DNA of 64,000 nucleotides from Robiginitalea marina (GCF_024006985.1 NZ_JAMXIB010000013.1:26297-90296), one strand, 5' to 3'; shown: positions 34,470 to 43,403, counted from the stretch's first letter. Numbers and translations are program-made. Notes: generated from the letters alone by a model not told the origin.

Positions 34470-35825
34470 ATGAGAAGAATCCTAATTGCGGCTATCTGCC
34501 TTGTGTTAACCGGATCGGCCTGTAAGGGGCCCGCCCCGGAGGCCCCAACCACCCCCCTGACGGCCTTTGCCGATTCTCTCTTTCAGCAGGCCATAGACAG
34601 TTCCTTTATCGCCGGGGCCTCGGTAATCGTGCACCAGGAGGGGAAGGACCTCCTGAACCGCTCCTACGGCTATGCCAGCCTGGAGCTGCAGGCCCCCATC
34701 CCTGAGGGAGCCTCCTTCGAGATCGGGTCCGTCACCAAACAGTTTACGGCGGCGGCCATCCTGAAACTGGCCTCCGAAGGCGCCCTTTCGCTCGACGACG
34801 ATTTTACCGACTATGTGCCCTTTGAAACGGGCGGGCGGGAAATCAGCATCAGGCGGTTGCTCGACCACACTTCGGGCATCCCCGGGTATACCGAAATGGA
34901 GGAATTCTGGAATTTGTCCATCTCCGTGCACCCGAGGGATTCGCTCCTCCGCCTGGTGGAAACCAAACCCTTCCTCTTTGAGCCGGGGGAACTGCAGATC
35001 TACAACAATACCGGGTACTTCCTCCTTGGCCTGATCGTCGAAAAGGCCAGTGGCATGGACTATGAAGCCTACCTCGACCAGGCCTTCTTCACCCCCCTGG
35101 GCATGGACCACACCTATTATTGCTCCACGGAAAAAGTAGTGCCCGGAAAGGTATATGGCTATAACTACACCCCGGAAGGGTTGCAGCAAAAACCCTACCT
35201 GGTCCATACCTGGCCTTATGCCGCCGGGTCGCTTTGTTCCACGGCCGAAGACCTGCTCACCTGGCTGAAGGCCCTGCACGGGGGCAAGGTTTTGGGGCCG
35301 GAGGCGTACCAGCTGCTCATCTCCCCCGAACCGCTGAACGACGGATCGCCCCTGAGGTATGCCAAGGGATTGTCGGTCTTCAATGACTTTGGCCACCGGC
35401 ATATCGGGCATGGGGGGGGCATCCACGGGTTCCTTTCGGAAACACGGTACTACCCCGACAGCGACCTCTATGTGGTTAGCCTGGTCAATACCACGGGGCC
35501 CAAAGGGGCCGGGTATTTTGCTGAAGAACTGGCCTGGCAGGTGCTCGACAAACAGGACTATCCGGCTGTGCCCTTCGACCTGGACCCGGCCCCCCTTACC
35601 GGCACCTTCCGGGGGGTGGTCAGGGGACGCACCCTGCAGGTCCATTTCACCCCCACCGATGCCGGGCTGCTGGTGCTCCCCGAAGGGGAAAAAGAAGCCG
35701 ACACTTTAAAACCCTACATCGGGGATGCCACCTGGATGGATGGGAACAACAGCCTCCGCTTCCAAAACGGCGCCTGGCGGATCGACCAGATAGGCGGGTA
35801 TTACGTGCTTGAGCGGGTGGAGTAG
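34470..35825 (+). CDS. Serine beta-lactamase-fold hydrolase, lipoprotein
   Basis: 451 residues. MRRILIAAICLVLTGSACKG is a lipoprotein signal. The class C / D-Ala-D-Ala carboxypeptidase-like motifs are SVTK (in FEIGSVTKQFTAAA), YNN (in IYNNTGYFLLG) and HGGGIHG in place of KTG. Residues about 360-451 form a C-terminal beta domain. The substrate (peptidoglycan peptide, D-amino peptide or ester) cannot be told. It sits 20 bp after the tricorn protease and may be co-expressed as part of peptide breakdown. Confidence 0.88.
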   Translation: MRRILIAAICLVLTGSACKGPAPEAPTTPLTAFADSLFQQAIDSSFIAGASVIVHQEGKDLLNRSYGYASLELQAPIPEGASFEIGSVTKQFTAAAILKLASEGALSLDDDFTDYVPFETGGREISIRRLLDHTSGIPGYTEMEEFWNLSISVHPRDSLLRLVETKPFLFEPGELQIYNNTGYFLLGLIVEKASGMDYEAYLDQAFFTPLGMDHTYYCSTEKVVPGKVYGYNYTPEGLQQKPYLVHTWPYAAGSLCSTAEDLLTWLKALHGGKVLGPEAYQLLISPEPLNDGSPLRYAKGLSVFNDFGHRHIGHGGGIHGFLSETRYYPDSDLYVVSLVNTTGPKGAGYFAEELAWQVLDKQDYPAVPFDLDPAPLTGTFRGVVRGRTLQVHFTPTDAGLLVLPEGEKEADTLKPYIGDATWMDGNNSLRFQNGAWRIDQIGGYYVLERVE

Positions 35826-35846
35826 GGTTGCTCCCGTTGGGGGCAG

Positions 35847-36115
35847 TGTCATTTCGAAGGAGCCCCGATAGCTATCGGGACGACTGAGAAATCTCTCCTA
35901 AGAAGCGCTCCACGGTCCCCTCCTCCGGAGGGGATTTAGGGGTGGGTTCCCAAAGACCTGCACACCATTGATGAGAAATCTCACCTAAGAAGCCCTGCAC
36001 GGTCCCCTCCTCCGGAGGGGATTTAGGGGTGGGTTCCAAAAGACCTGCACATCATTCATGGGATTTCTCACCCCTGAAGTAGAGCGAAGCTCACTTCAGG
36101 GGGTTCGAAATGACA
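35847..36115 (+). repeat. MITE-like palindromic repeat, copy A (complete, duplicated core, flipped hairpin)
   Basis: 269 bp bounded by TGTCATTTCGAA and TTCGAAATGACA, perfect 12-bp inverted ends. Inside are CGATAGCTATCG, CTGAGAAATCTC and two tandem core units (GGTCCCCTCCTCCGGAGGGG then ATTTAGGGGTGGGTT). The terminal hairpin CCTGAAGT...ACTTCAGG has its loop inverted compared with other copies. It fills most of the gap after the hydrolase gene. Confidence 0.85.
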
Positions 36116-36130
36116 TGTGCACTCGATCGG

Positions 36131-36208
36131 TGTCATTTCGAAGGAGGACCGGAGGGCCGACTGAGAAACCTCACCAAGCGGCACCTGCCCATCATTGATG
36201 AGATTTAA
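36131..36208 (+). repeat. MITE-like repeat, copy B (left arm only)
   Basis: Starts TGTCATTTCGAAGGAGG, 15 bp after copy A ends. It keeps the CTGAGAAACCTCACC and GATGAGATTT segments but loses the core and the right end. The rest of the gap up to 36334 holds only a TACCTTAA promoter-like box (36241-36248). Confidence 0.75.
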
Positions 36209-36334
36209 GGCCACATCCCACCCCCATTCCGCCGGAAATCGCTACCTTAAACCCTGTTCGCGCCCTGCCCTAAGGAAAGGACCCCCGGCGTTTCGGCCTC
36301 AGGGGCATGCAAAGGCGCATTAAACCTCCGCACT

Positions 36335-36526
36335 ATGGGAATATTCTGGGACCTCATGCAACAGGACGAGCTGGACAAGCAGGAAAAAAAAGCGAACAAC
36401 CTGGAAGACCGGGTGGCGCAGCTCGAAACGGACCTCGCCGCCACGCGGGAGCTGCTCCGAAAAACCCTGGGGGCCCTGGAACAACACGTTTCCCGCGATA
36501 TAGACGGGGACGGGATTACCGGCTAG
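36335..36526 (+). CDS. Small coiled-coil protein, unknown function
   Basis: 63 residues, MGIFWDLMQQDELDKQEKK then a heptad-like stretch (LEDRVAQLETDLAATRELL) and an EF-hand-like tail DIDGDGITG. No signal or membrane segment. It is followed within 30 bp by a 38-residue membrane ORF and then the amino-acid permease gene, all on one strand, so it may be part of a small operon. I do not recognise a family. Confidence 0.6.
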   Translation: MGIFWDLMQQDELDKQEKKANNLEDRVAQLETDLAATRELLRKTLGALEQHVSRDIDGDGITG

Positions 36527-36554
36527 GCCCTGATACCCTTAAAACGAAACACCG

Positions 36555-36671
36555 GTGGAGGCCATTGATCTCATTACCCTTATCGCCATTATCCTGTTTG
36601 CCCGGCTGGGTATACGGTTACTGCGGGAGTACCTGAAAGGCCGGAAAAACAACGATCGGGAAGACCCATGA
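36555..36671 (+). CDS. 38-residue single-span membrane protein, GTG start
   Basis: GTG at 36555 opens (M)EAIDLITLIAIILFARLG followed by a very basic tail and ends DREDP. One membrane helix with a positive cytoplasmic tail is clear. Its TGA overlaps the permease ATG as ATGA, indicating translational coupling. It resembles small subunits that accompany transporters, but no family is recognised. Confidence 0.5.
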   Translation: MEAIDLITLIAIILFARLGIRLLREYLKGRKNNDREDP

Positions 36672-37957
36672 GCGAAACCAAAAAAATTGGCTGGAAAGTG
36701 GCCGCGGCCCTGGTGGTGGCCAACATGATCGGCACCGGGGTGTTCACCAGCCTGGGGTTCCAGCTGGTCGACATCCAGAATACGTGGGCTATCGCCATCC
36801 TCTGGGTCCTGGGTGGGGCGATGGCCCTGATCGGCGCCCTGTGCTATGCCGAAGTGGGCTGCGCCTACCCGAAATCGGGGGGCGAGTACACCTTCCTCAC
36901 CCGCCTCTACCACCCGGTTATGGGGTACCTGGCCGGGTGGGTCTCGCTGGTGGTTGGGTTTGCCGCGCCGGTGGCCCTGGCCGCGATGGCCCTGGGGGCC
37001 TACCTGACCCACGTGGTGCCCCTGTCGCCGGGCATCCTGGCTGTGGGGGCCGTGGTGTTGCTCTCGGGGGTGCACTCCTTCAGCCTGCGCACCAGCAGCC
37101 GGTTCCAGTCGTTTGCCACCTGGTTCAAGGTATTGCTGATCGCCTTTTTGATCGGGGCAGGCCTTCTGGTCAGCCAGGAGGCGAACGCCCTGGATTTCTC
37201 CGGGGGCTGGATTTCAGAAATCACCACCCCCGCCTACGCCATTGCCTTTGTGTATGTCAGCTATTCGTACACCGGCTGGAATGCGGCCGCCTACATCATC
37301 GAAGAGGTCGACCGCCCGAAAATCAACCTGCCCAAAGCCCTGGTGCAGGGGACCCTGCTGGTAACCCTGCTGTACGTGCTGCTGCAACTGGTTTTCCTGC
37401 GCCACGGCACCCTGTCGTCCCTGAAGGGGGCGCTGGATGTGGGCCACGTCTTCGCTACCAGCGTCTTCGGCGCCGGGGGCGCGCAACTGATCAACCTGCT
37501 GATCGCCCTGTTCCTGGTCTCCAGCATCAGCGCCATGGTATGGGTGGGGCCAAGGGTGTCGATGGCCATGGGTGCCGACTACCCCCTCTGGGGCTTTTTA
37601 AAACGAAAGAATGCCAATGGCATCCCGGTAACCGCCATCTGGTTCCAGGCCGCCATCAGCATTGCCTACGTGGTTACGGGTACCTTTGAAAGCGTCCTGC
37701 TGTACTGCGGGTTTATTTTGCAGCTCAGCTCGGCCCTGGTCGTGGCCGGGGTATTTGTGCTGAGGCGTGGAAAAGATGCTGCAGACCGTTTCCGGGCCCC
37801 ATGGTACCCGTTGCTGCCCGCCCTTTTCCTGTTGCTGAGCCTTTGGATCCTGGGCTACCTGCTGGCCAACCAGCCGGAAGAAAGCCTCATGGGCCTGCTC
37901 ATCCTGGGCATCGGGGCCCTCAGCTACCTCCTGGGGAAAAAACCGGGCCGGCCGTGA
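36668..37957 (+). CDS. APC-family amino acid permease
   Basis: 429 residues with about 12 helices. GWKVAAALVVANMIGTGVFT is the conserved TM1 with the substrate-binding GTG-like break, and CYAEVGCAYPKSGGEY is the APC TM2-3 motif. YSYTGWNAAAYIIEEV is the TM6 region. It imports or exchanges amino acids; specificity is unknown. Translation is likely coupled to the preceding 38-residue membrane protein. Confidence 0.9.
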   Translation: MSETKKIGWKVAAALVVANMIGTGVFTSLGFQLVDIQNTWAIAILWVLGGAMALIGALCYAEVGCAYPKSGGEYTFLTRLYHPVMGYLAGWVSLVVGFAAPVALAAMALGAYLTHVVPLSPGILAVGAVVLLSGVHSFSLRTSSRFQSFATWFKVLLIAFLIGAGLLVSQEANALDFSGGWISEITTPAYAIAFVYVSYSYTGWNAAAYIIEEVDRPKINLPKALVQGTLLVTLLYVLLQLVFLRHGTLSSLKGALDVGHVFATSVFGAGGAQLINLLIALFLVSSISAMVWVGPRVSMAMGADYPLWGFLKRKNANGIPVTAIWFQAAISIAYVVTGTFESVLLYCGFILQLSSALVVAGVFVLRRGKDAADRFRAPWYPLLPALFLLLSLWILGYLLANQPEESLMGLLILGIGALSYLLGKKPGRP

Positions 37958-37961
37958 CCCC

Positions 37962-38642
37962 CTATTTTTTGGTGAGCACCATATAGATAAGCTTTTGCTC
38001 ATCCATGCCGTAATCGGCCATCCCCATGGTTTCCTCATAGAGCAATACTTCAAACCCGCCTTTCTTCTCAAAGCGTTCCCTCACTGAGCCCGCCACGCAG
38101 CCAAAATCCGGGCGGCCCATGCCTATGCCCGCTTCGCGGTGGAAAAACTCAAAAACGAAGAGCCCGCCAGGCTTCAGGGCCTCCTTCAGGGTGCCCGTGA
38201 TGCCTTCAATCCCCTGCAGGCAGCCCCCGTAGAGCCAGGTAATGAGGTCCCATTGTTCGGTGCCGTAGTCGAATACCTCGTAGCTCTCGATATAGGTGGT
38301 GAGTTCCAGGCCTTCCTTCGCAGCCTGGTCCATGGCATAAGCCACCGCCTTGTCGGCCAGGTCGAACCCGGTCACCTCCCAACCCTTGCGGGCCAGGTGG
38401 AGGGCATTGCGCCCCTGCCCCATCGCGACCACCAGGGCCGTGCCCGGCGTAACGGCTTCTATGGTATTGGCCAGCAATTGGTTGGGTTGTTTGTTGAAGA
38501 TGTATTTCTCGTTGTCTACCAGGCTGCGGTTCCAGCGCTCGCGGATGCGTTCATTCCGCTCTTCGAGGGTCATGGTCTGGGCGGCAACAAGGCCGCTGCA
38601 GGCCAGTGCCAGAAGGGTGAAGGTCATTTTAAGGGTGTTCAT
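37962..38642 (-). CDS. Class I SAM-methyltransferase-fold protein with an export signal
   Basis: 226 residues from the ATG after an ACCAACCAACCC leader. The first 21 residues (MNTLKMTFTLLALACSGLVA) form a signal peptide ending AAQ. The rest is a class I methyltransferase fold: VVAMGQGRNALHLARKGWEV is motif I and FDLADKAV the acidic ribose-binding segment. Close cytoplasmic relatives include tellurite-resistance TehB-like proteins. A methyltransferase outside the cytoplasm would lack SAM, so its role is unclear. Confidence 0.75.
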   Translation of the reverse strand: MNTLKMTFTLLALACSGLVAAQTMTLEERNERIRERWNRSLVDNEKYIFNKQPNQLLANTIEAVTPGTALVVAMGQGRNALHLARKGWEVTGFDLADKAVAYAMDQAAKEGLELTTYIESYEVFDYGTEQWDLITWLYGGCLQGIEGITGTLKEALKPGGLFVFEFFHREAGIGMGRPDFGCVAGSVRERFEKKGGFEVLLYEETMGMADYGMDEQKLIYMVLTKK

Positions 38643-38749
38643 GGGTTGGTTGGTTTTAAAGGTTTTTCCGTTGTTGAGTGGCATACAAGGTAGGTAAATA
38701 ATTCCGGAAGGTTGAGAAAGAGGGGGTTGGGGGGATTGCACACCACCCG

Positions 38750-39062
38750 TTTCATTTCGAAGGACCCCTCCCGATAGCTATCGGGACTATCGGGGGGAGG
38801 GCCGACTGAGAAATCCCTCCCGGGAAGCACAACTCGGTCCCCTCCTTCGGAGGGGATTTAGGGGTGGGTGTGCCCGGAAAACCCACCCCTGACCCCTCCC
38901 AGGAGGGGAACACTATGGTAGGTGTTTACCTCCCGGGAGGGGAAGAGTGTAGCTCAGCAAGGGGCTTCCTGAAAAATCCCTCCAAACGGTACCTGCTCAT
39001 CGTTGATGAGATTTCTCACCCCTGAAGTGAGCTTCGCTCTACTTCAGGGGTTCGAAATGACA
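38750..39062 (+). repeat. MITE-like repeat, copy C (complete, inverted double core)
   Basis: The left end is slightly decayed (TTCATTTCGAAGGA) and the right end TTCGAAATGACA is perfect. The centre carries the core once forward and once reversed (GGGGATTTAGGGGTGGG ... CCCACCCCTGACCCC), making a long palindrome. It lies in the gap between the methyltransferase gene and 39157, which otherwise shows only short leader sequences. Confidence 0.8.
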
Positions 39063-39156
39063 AAGGAGGTACCTCTTAAAAATCAGGGCCTTAAATGTTA
39101 AAGCGGCTTCAAAAAGACCTATATTCGAAGCTACTAAACAACCAACCAAACCAATT

Positions 39157-40185
39157 ATGTCCCTCAAACAATCTGCGCTGATCGCGCTTGCGGTCAGCCT
39201 GGCCAGTATTTCCGCATGGGAACTTTACTGGCGCGGCCAGGGTTACTGGCCGACGCTTAACGACGACAAGGACCTTTGGGCCGTACACCGGGCCCGGGTA
39301 GAAGAAGCCACCGAGAAAGATTTTGTGATCGTCGGGTCCTCCAGGGCCTACTTCGACATCCAGGTCGGGGCCTTCGAAGCGGCCACGGGCCGCAAGCCCA
39401 TCCAGCTTTCCGCTACCGGGTCTTCACCCCTGCCCGCTTTCCACGACATCGTGCGCAATACCGATTTCAGGGGTACCGTCATTATGGGGGTGACCCCGCC
39501 CCTGTTCTTTTCCACCACCTTCCCCATGGCCCCCCCCTGGGAGCGGATACAGGGGAAGGTGGACCATTACCAGGAGCGCACCTACGCCCAGCGCCTGAAC
39601 TACCCCCTGTCGGCCTTTTTGCAGCAAAACCTCGTGTTCATGAGCGGGGACGAGGAAGAGTGGGCCGACGACATCGACCTGAAGTCGCTGCTCGGGCGCA
39701 TCCGCCTGGGCAACCGCACCGGAGCCCCGCAAATGCCGCCTTTTTACTTTTTTGGCGAGGTGTCCGCGGACCGGAACATGCGGATGACCCCGCAGACGGT
39801 TACCGACACCGCCCTGGCCAACAGCGTGGCCCGGGTATGGGCTTTTTTCGGAAAAGGGGCCCCGCCCCCCGACAAAGACGCCACCATGGCCTTTTTCCTG
39901 TCTGACCTGGAAGCCTTCAGGGCCCGGGGAGGAAGCCTCGTCCTGGTGCGCTGCCCCTCGAATGGGGGCTTCCGGGAGGCCGAAAAGCACGTCACCCCCC
40001 GGACTGACTTCTGGGACGACCTGGTAGCACAGGCCCAGGTGCCCGCCTACCACTTCGAGGATTACGAATCCCTGAAAGGCCTTACCTGCCCGGAAGAATC
40101 GCATTTATCCGGGCCCGACGCCGATTACTTCACCCAAGAGCTGGTACGCCTGATGCAGGCCGACGGCGCCATCCCTAACCGCTAA
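39157..40185 (+). CDS. SGNH-like membrane-anchored protein, partner of MBOAT
   Basis: 342 residues. One N-terminal membrane anchor (about 5-25) precedes a periplasmic domain with FVIVGSSRAYFDIQ (block I-like GSS) and QLSATGSSPLPAFHDIV, the pattern of DltD/AlgJ-type SGNH partners. A DxxH-like ending is seen in EESHLSGPDADYF. With the MBOAT gene 11 bp downstream, it probably transfers an acyl group to an extracellular polymer. The acceptor is unknown. Confidence 0.75.
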   Translation: MSLKQSALIALAVSLASISAWELYWRGQGYWPTLNDDKDLWAVHRARVEEATEKDFVIVGSSRAYFDIQVGAFEAATGRKPIQLSATGSSPLPAFHDIVRNTDFRGTVIMGVTPPLFFSTTFPMAPPWERIQGKVDHYQERTYAQRLNYPLSAFLQQNLVFMSGDEEEWADDIDLKSLLGRIRLGNRTGAPQMPPFYFFGEVSADRNMRMTPQTVTDTALANSVARVWAFFGKGAPPPDKDATMAFFLSDLEAFRARGGSLVLVRCPSNGGFREAEKHVTPRTDFWDDLVAQAQVPAYHFEDYESLKGLTCPEESHLSGPDADYFTQELVRLMQADGAIPNR

Positions 40186-40196
40186 GCCCCGCTGCC

Positions 40197-41612
40197 TTGT
40201 TATTCAACTCCCTCATATTTATCGTATTCCTGGCGGTGGTACTGGCCCTGTATTACGCCCCCTTACTGAACTGGAAAGGCAAAAAAGGCATGTTGCTGCT
40301 GGCCAGCTACGTGTTCTACGGCCTGTGGAACCCGCCCCTGGTGCTGCTGTTGTGGTTTTCCACTGTGGTCGACTGGGTGGCCGGCAAGAAGCTGGCGGTG
40401 GAAGAAAATCCCCACCGCCGAAAAGGCTGGCTGGTGCTGAGCATGGTGGTAAACCTGGGGTTCCTGAGCTTTTTCAAGTACGGCGACTTCTTTTTGAAAA
40501 ACTTCACCTGGCTGGTGAACCAGATCGGGTGGGACTTCCAACCCGCCCCCCTCGACATCATTTTGCCCATGGGGATTTCGTTCTACACCTTCCAGACCAT
40601 GTCGTACACCATCGACATGTACCTCAAACGCACCGAGCGGGCCAGGACCTTCCTCGATTTTGCCCTGTACGTGACCTTCTTCCCCCAGCTGGTGGCCGGG
40701 CCCATCGTGCGGGCGGGCGACCTGATCACGCAGTTTTACGAAGAAAAAAAGGCCACGGCCAACCAGTTTATCTGGGGGCTGTTCCTGCTGACCATCGGGC
40801 TGTTCCAGAAGGTGGTGCTGGCCGATACCCTGCTGGCCGATGCGGCTGACACGGTGTTCGGGGCCGGGAAGCTGCTGCACCCGGTAGACGCCTGGACGGG
40901 TACCCTGGCCTTTTCGGGGCAGATCTTTTTCGATTTTGCCGGGTATTCCACCTGCGCCATCGGGGTGGCCCTGATGCTGGGCATATTCCTTCCCGACAAC
41001 TTCCGCTACCCCTACGCTTCCCTGGGCTTTTCCGATTTGTGGAAGCGGTGGCACATTACCCTGTCGAGCTGGTTGCGCGACTACCTCTACATCCCCCTGG
41101 GCGGCAACCGGCATGGGATCCTGCGCATGTATGTGGCCCTCATGGTCACCATGCTGCTGGGCGGGCTGTGGCACGGGGCGGCCTGGACCTTTATCGTCTG
41201 GGGCGGGCTGCACGGCAGTTACCTCATCCTGGAGCGGTTGCAGCGGCGCTACCTCCCCTTTAAGATTACCGCGCGCAACGGGCTTTTCCTGGCCTTTACC
41301 ACCTTTAGCTGCGTAAACATCACCTGGGTCTTTTTCCGGGCCCGGGAATTTTCCACCGCCTGGGACATGATCACCTCCATGCTGTGGCTGCGGACCGGGG
41401 GCGAAAAAACCCTGGAGCTGGCCACCATCGTACAGGTCCTGGTCGTGGTTACGGCCATGTTCCTCTGCCACTGGGTGATGCGCGACCGCAGCATGAAAGA
41501 GGTGGCCGCGAAAACCTCACCCTGGGTCCTGGGCCTGGCCTGGGGGGTAATGCTCTTCCTGATTTTCCTTTCGCAGGGAAGCGGGGAGCAGTTCATCTAT
41601 TTCCAGTTCTAA
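40197..41612 (+). CDS. MBOAT-family O-acyltransferase (AlgI/DltB-like)
   Basis: 471 residues; TTG start giving the usual (M)LFNSLIFIVFLAVV. About 11 helices. WHITLSSWLRDYLYIPLGGN and MLLGGLWHGAAWTFIVWG contain the family arginine and the catalytic histidine in the HGAAW segment. It moves an acyl group across the membrane to the SGNH partner encoded upstream, as in alginate or teichoic-acid acylation systems. Confidence 0.92.
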   Translation: MLFNSLIFIVFLAVVLALYYAPLLNWKGKKGMLLLASYVFYGLWNPPLVLLLWFSTVVDWVAGKKLAVEENPHRRKGWLVLSMVVNLGFLSFFKYGDFFLKNFTWLVNQIGWDFQPAPLDIILPMGISFYTFQTMSYTIDMYLKRTERARTFLDFALYVTFFPQLVAGPIVRAGDLITQFYEEKKATANQFIWGLFLLTIGLFQKVVLADTLLADAADTVFGAGKLLHPVDAWTGTLAFSGQIFFDFAGYSTCAIGVALMLGIFLPDNFRYPYASLGFSDLWKRWHITLSSWLRDYLYIPLGGNRHGILRMYVALMVTMLLGGLWHGAAWTFIVWGGLHGSYLILERLQRRYLPFKITARNGLFLAFTTFSCVNITWVFFRAREFSTAWDMITSMLWLRTGGEKTLELATIVQVLVVVTAMFLCHWVMRDRSMKEVAAKTSPWVLGLAWGVMLFLIFLSQGSGEQFIYFQF

Positions 41613-41697
41613 CCTGAAATGGGGCGTTTTTTCTTAAATATTTGTTAATGTAAGGGGAATTTCTTAGTTTCATGCTGAACACCAACCGATTAATAGC

Positions 41698-41871
41698 ATG
41701 AAATCCGACGAAAAACTGTTCTGTGCGCGCTGCCTGGCGATCGCCGCCCTGCTGCTTGCAGCCGGGCTCGTGGCCATGGTTTTGGAGCACGGATCCTCCC
41801 TCTGGATGGGAGGGCTTTCGCAGGAACTGGCGGGTTCGCTCCAGCGGGCTGCCGACCTTGTATCGAACTGA
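41698..41871 (+). CDS. 57-residue single-span membrane protein
   Basis: ATG at 41698 opens MKSDEKLFCARCLAIAALLL, with one membrane helix at about 11-27 and an amphipathic tail. It begins after an ACCAACCGATTAATAGC leader typical of this genome and ends 58 bp before the MltF-like gene. No family is recognised; co-transcription with the transglycosylase is possible. Confidence 0.5.
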   Translation: MKSDEKLFCARCLAIAALLLAAGLVAMVLEHGSSLWMGGLSQELAGSLQRAADLVSN

Positions 41872-41929
41872 GGCCAACCGCCCGGTTTGATGCCGTTTAC
41901 GGGGTCCCCTTTCGGGATATCCCCGGTTT

Positions 41930-43390
41930 ATGCTATATTACCTCGCTTTGAAAACGCTTTTCATACGGATCGGGCTATTGCTGTCGCTGGCACTGCTGCT
42001 TTGGTCGTGCCAGTGGGGCCGGGCCGGGGAAACTTCTGAGGACCGCCTGCCGGAGGTGCGGCGCGACCTGAAGGACATCCGGTCGGAAGGCCGCCTGCGG
42101 GCCCTGATCGTCTATAGCGCCACCGGCTACTTCCTCTACAAGGGCCAGCCCATGGGGTATGAATACGAGCTGCTCAAACGCCTGGCGGCCCACCTGGGGC
42201 TTGAACTGGAGTTGCGGGTCGCCCGGGACCTCGACCAGATGTTGGAGGTGCTCCAAAGCGGGCAGGTAGACGTGGTGGCCCACGGCCTGGCCATTACCGA
42301 AGGGCGGCAGCAGGAAGTGGCCTTTACCGAATCGCTTTACCTGACCAAACAGGTGCTGGTGCAGCGCAAACCGGCCGCCTGGAGGCAAATGACCCTCGAC
42401 CAGATCCGCAACCAGACCATACAGGACCCCGTGCAGCTGATCGGCGACACGGTAAGCGTCCGCAAGAACTCCTCGTACCTCAAACGCCTGGCCAACCTCT
42501 CACGCGAAATCGGGGGGGCCATCGTGATCGATACCCTGGAGGGCAACCTTTCCACCGACGAGATCATCAAACAGGTGGTGGACGGGCACATCAAGTACAC
42601 GGTGGCCGACCGCAACCTGGCGCGCATCAACGCCTCCAGTTACCCCATCCTGGACGTAAGCGTGCCGGTGAGCTTTTCGCAGCGCATCGGGTGGGCCGTG
42701 CGAAAAAACGCCCCGGAATTGCTGCAAGCCGTGGACCAGTGGCTACTAAAGGAGAAAAAAGGGCACGACTTCAACTATATCTACAACAAATACTTCGAGA
42801 ACCCCCGCAGTTTCAACCGCCGCATCCAGAGCGAATTCTACAGCCTGGCCGAGGGGCGGATCAGCCAGTACGATACCCTGCTAAAGGCCCACGCCGCCCG
42901 CCTGGGGTGGGACTGGCGGTTGCTGGCCTCCATGGTGTACCAGGAATCGCGATTCAACCCGGAGGCTACCGCCTGGACCGGGGCTACAGGCCTCATGCAG
43001 CTGATGCCCGCCACCGCAGAAGAACTCAAGGTGGCCGACCCTTCCGACCCGGGCCAAAGCCTCGCCGGCGGGGTGCGCTACCTCGAACAGCTTTCCCGGG
43101 CCTTTGCCGCGGTGCCCGATTCCCTGGAACGGGTGAAATTTACCCTGGCGGCCTACAACTGCGGCCTGGGCCACGTGCAGGATGCCCAGCGCCTGGCGAC
43201 CGTGCGCGGGGTGGACCCGAATTGCTGGGACCAAAATGTCGACCAGATGATCCTGGCCCTGAGCTACCCCAAAAACTACTACCATGAGGTCGTGCAGCAC
43301 GGCTACCTGCGCGGGGTGGAACCCTATCGCTATGTAAAGCAGATCATGGAGCGGTACCGGCATTACGCCTCGCTGGTGCGGGAGGAGTAA
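41930..43390 (+). CDS. MltF-like lytic transglycosylase
   Basis: 486 residues. A signal near the N-terminus ends LLLWSC, probably a lipoprotein site. Residues about 50-290 are a solute-binding (SBP_bac_3) regulatory domain (GYEYELLKRLAAHLGLELE). Residues about 320-460 are an SLT domain with the catalytic glutamate in MVYQESRFNPEATAW, plus GLMQLMP and AAYNCGLGHV. It cleaves peptidoglycan glycan strands with 1,6-anhydro ends, anchored to the outer membrane. Confidence 0.93.
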   Translation: MLYYLALKTLFIRIGLLLSLALLLWSCQWGRAGETSEDRLPEVRRDLKDIRSEGRLRALIVYSATGYFLYKGQPMGYEYELLKRLAAHLGLELELRVARDLDQMLEVLQSGQVDVVAHGLAITEGRQQEVAFTESLYLTKQVLVQRKPAAWRQMTLDQIRNQTIQDPVQLIGDTVSVRKNSSYLKRLANLSREIGGAIVIDTLEGNLSTDEIIKQVVDGHIKYTVADRNLARINASSYPILDVSVPVSFSQRIGWAVRKNAPELLQAVDQWLLKEKKGHDFNYIYNKYFENPRSFNRRIQSEFYSLAEGRISQYDTLLKAHAARLGWDWRLLASMVYQESRFNPEATAWTGATGLMQLMPATAEELKVADPSDPGQSLAGGVRYLEQLSRAFAAVPDSLERVKFTLAAYNCGLGHVQDAQRLATVRGVDPNCWDQNVDQMILALSYPKNYYHEVVQHGYLRGVEPYRYVKQIMERYRHYASLVREE

Positions 43391-43403
43391 AGTCGTTAGT
43401 ACT

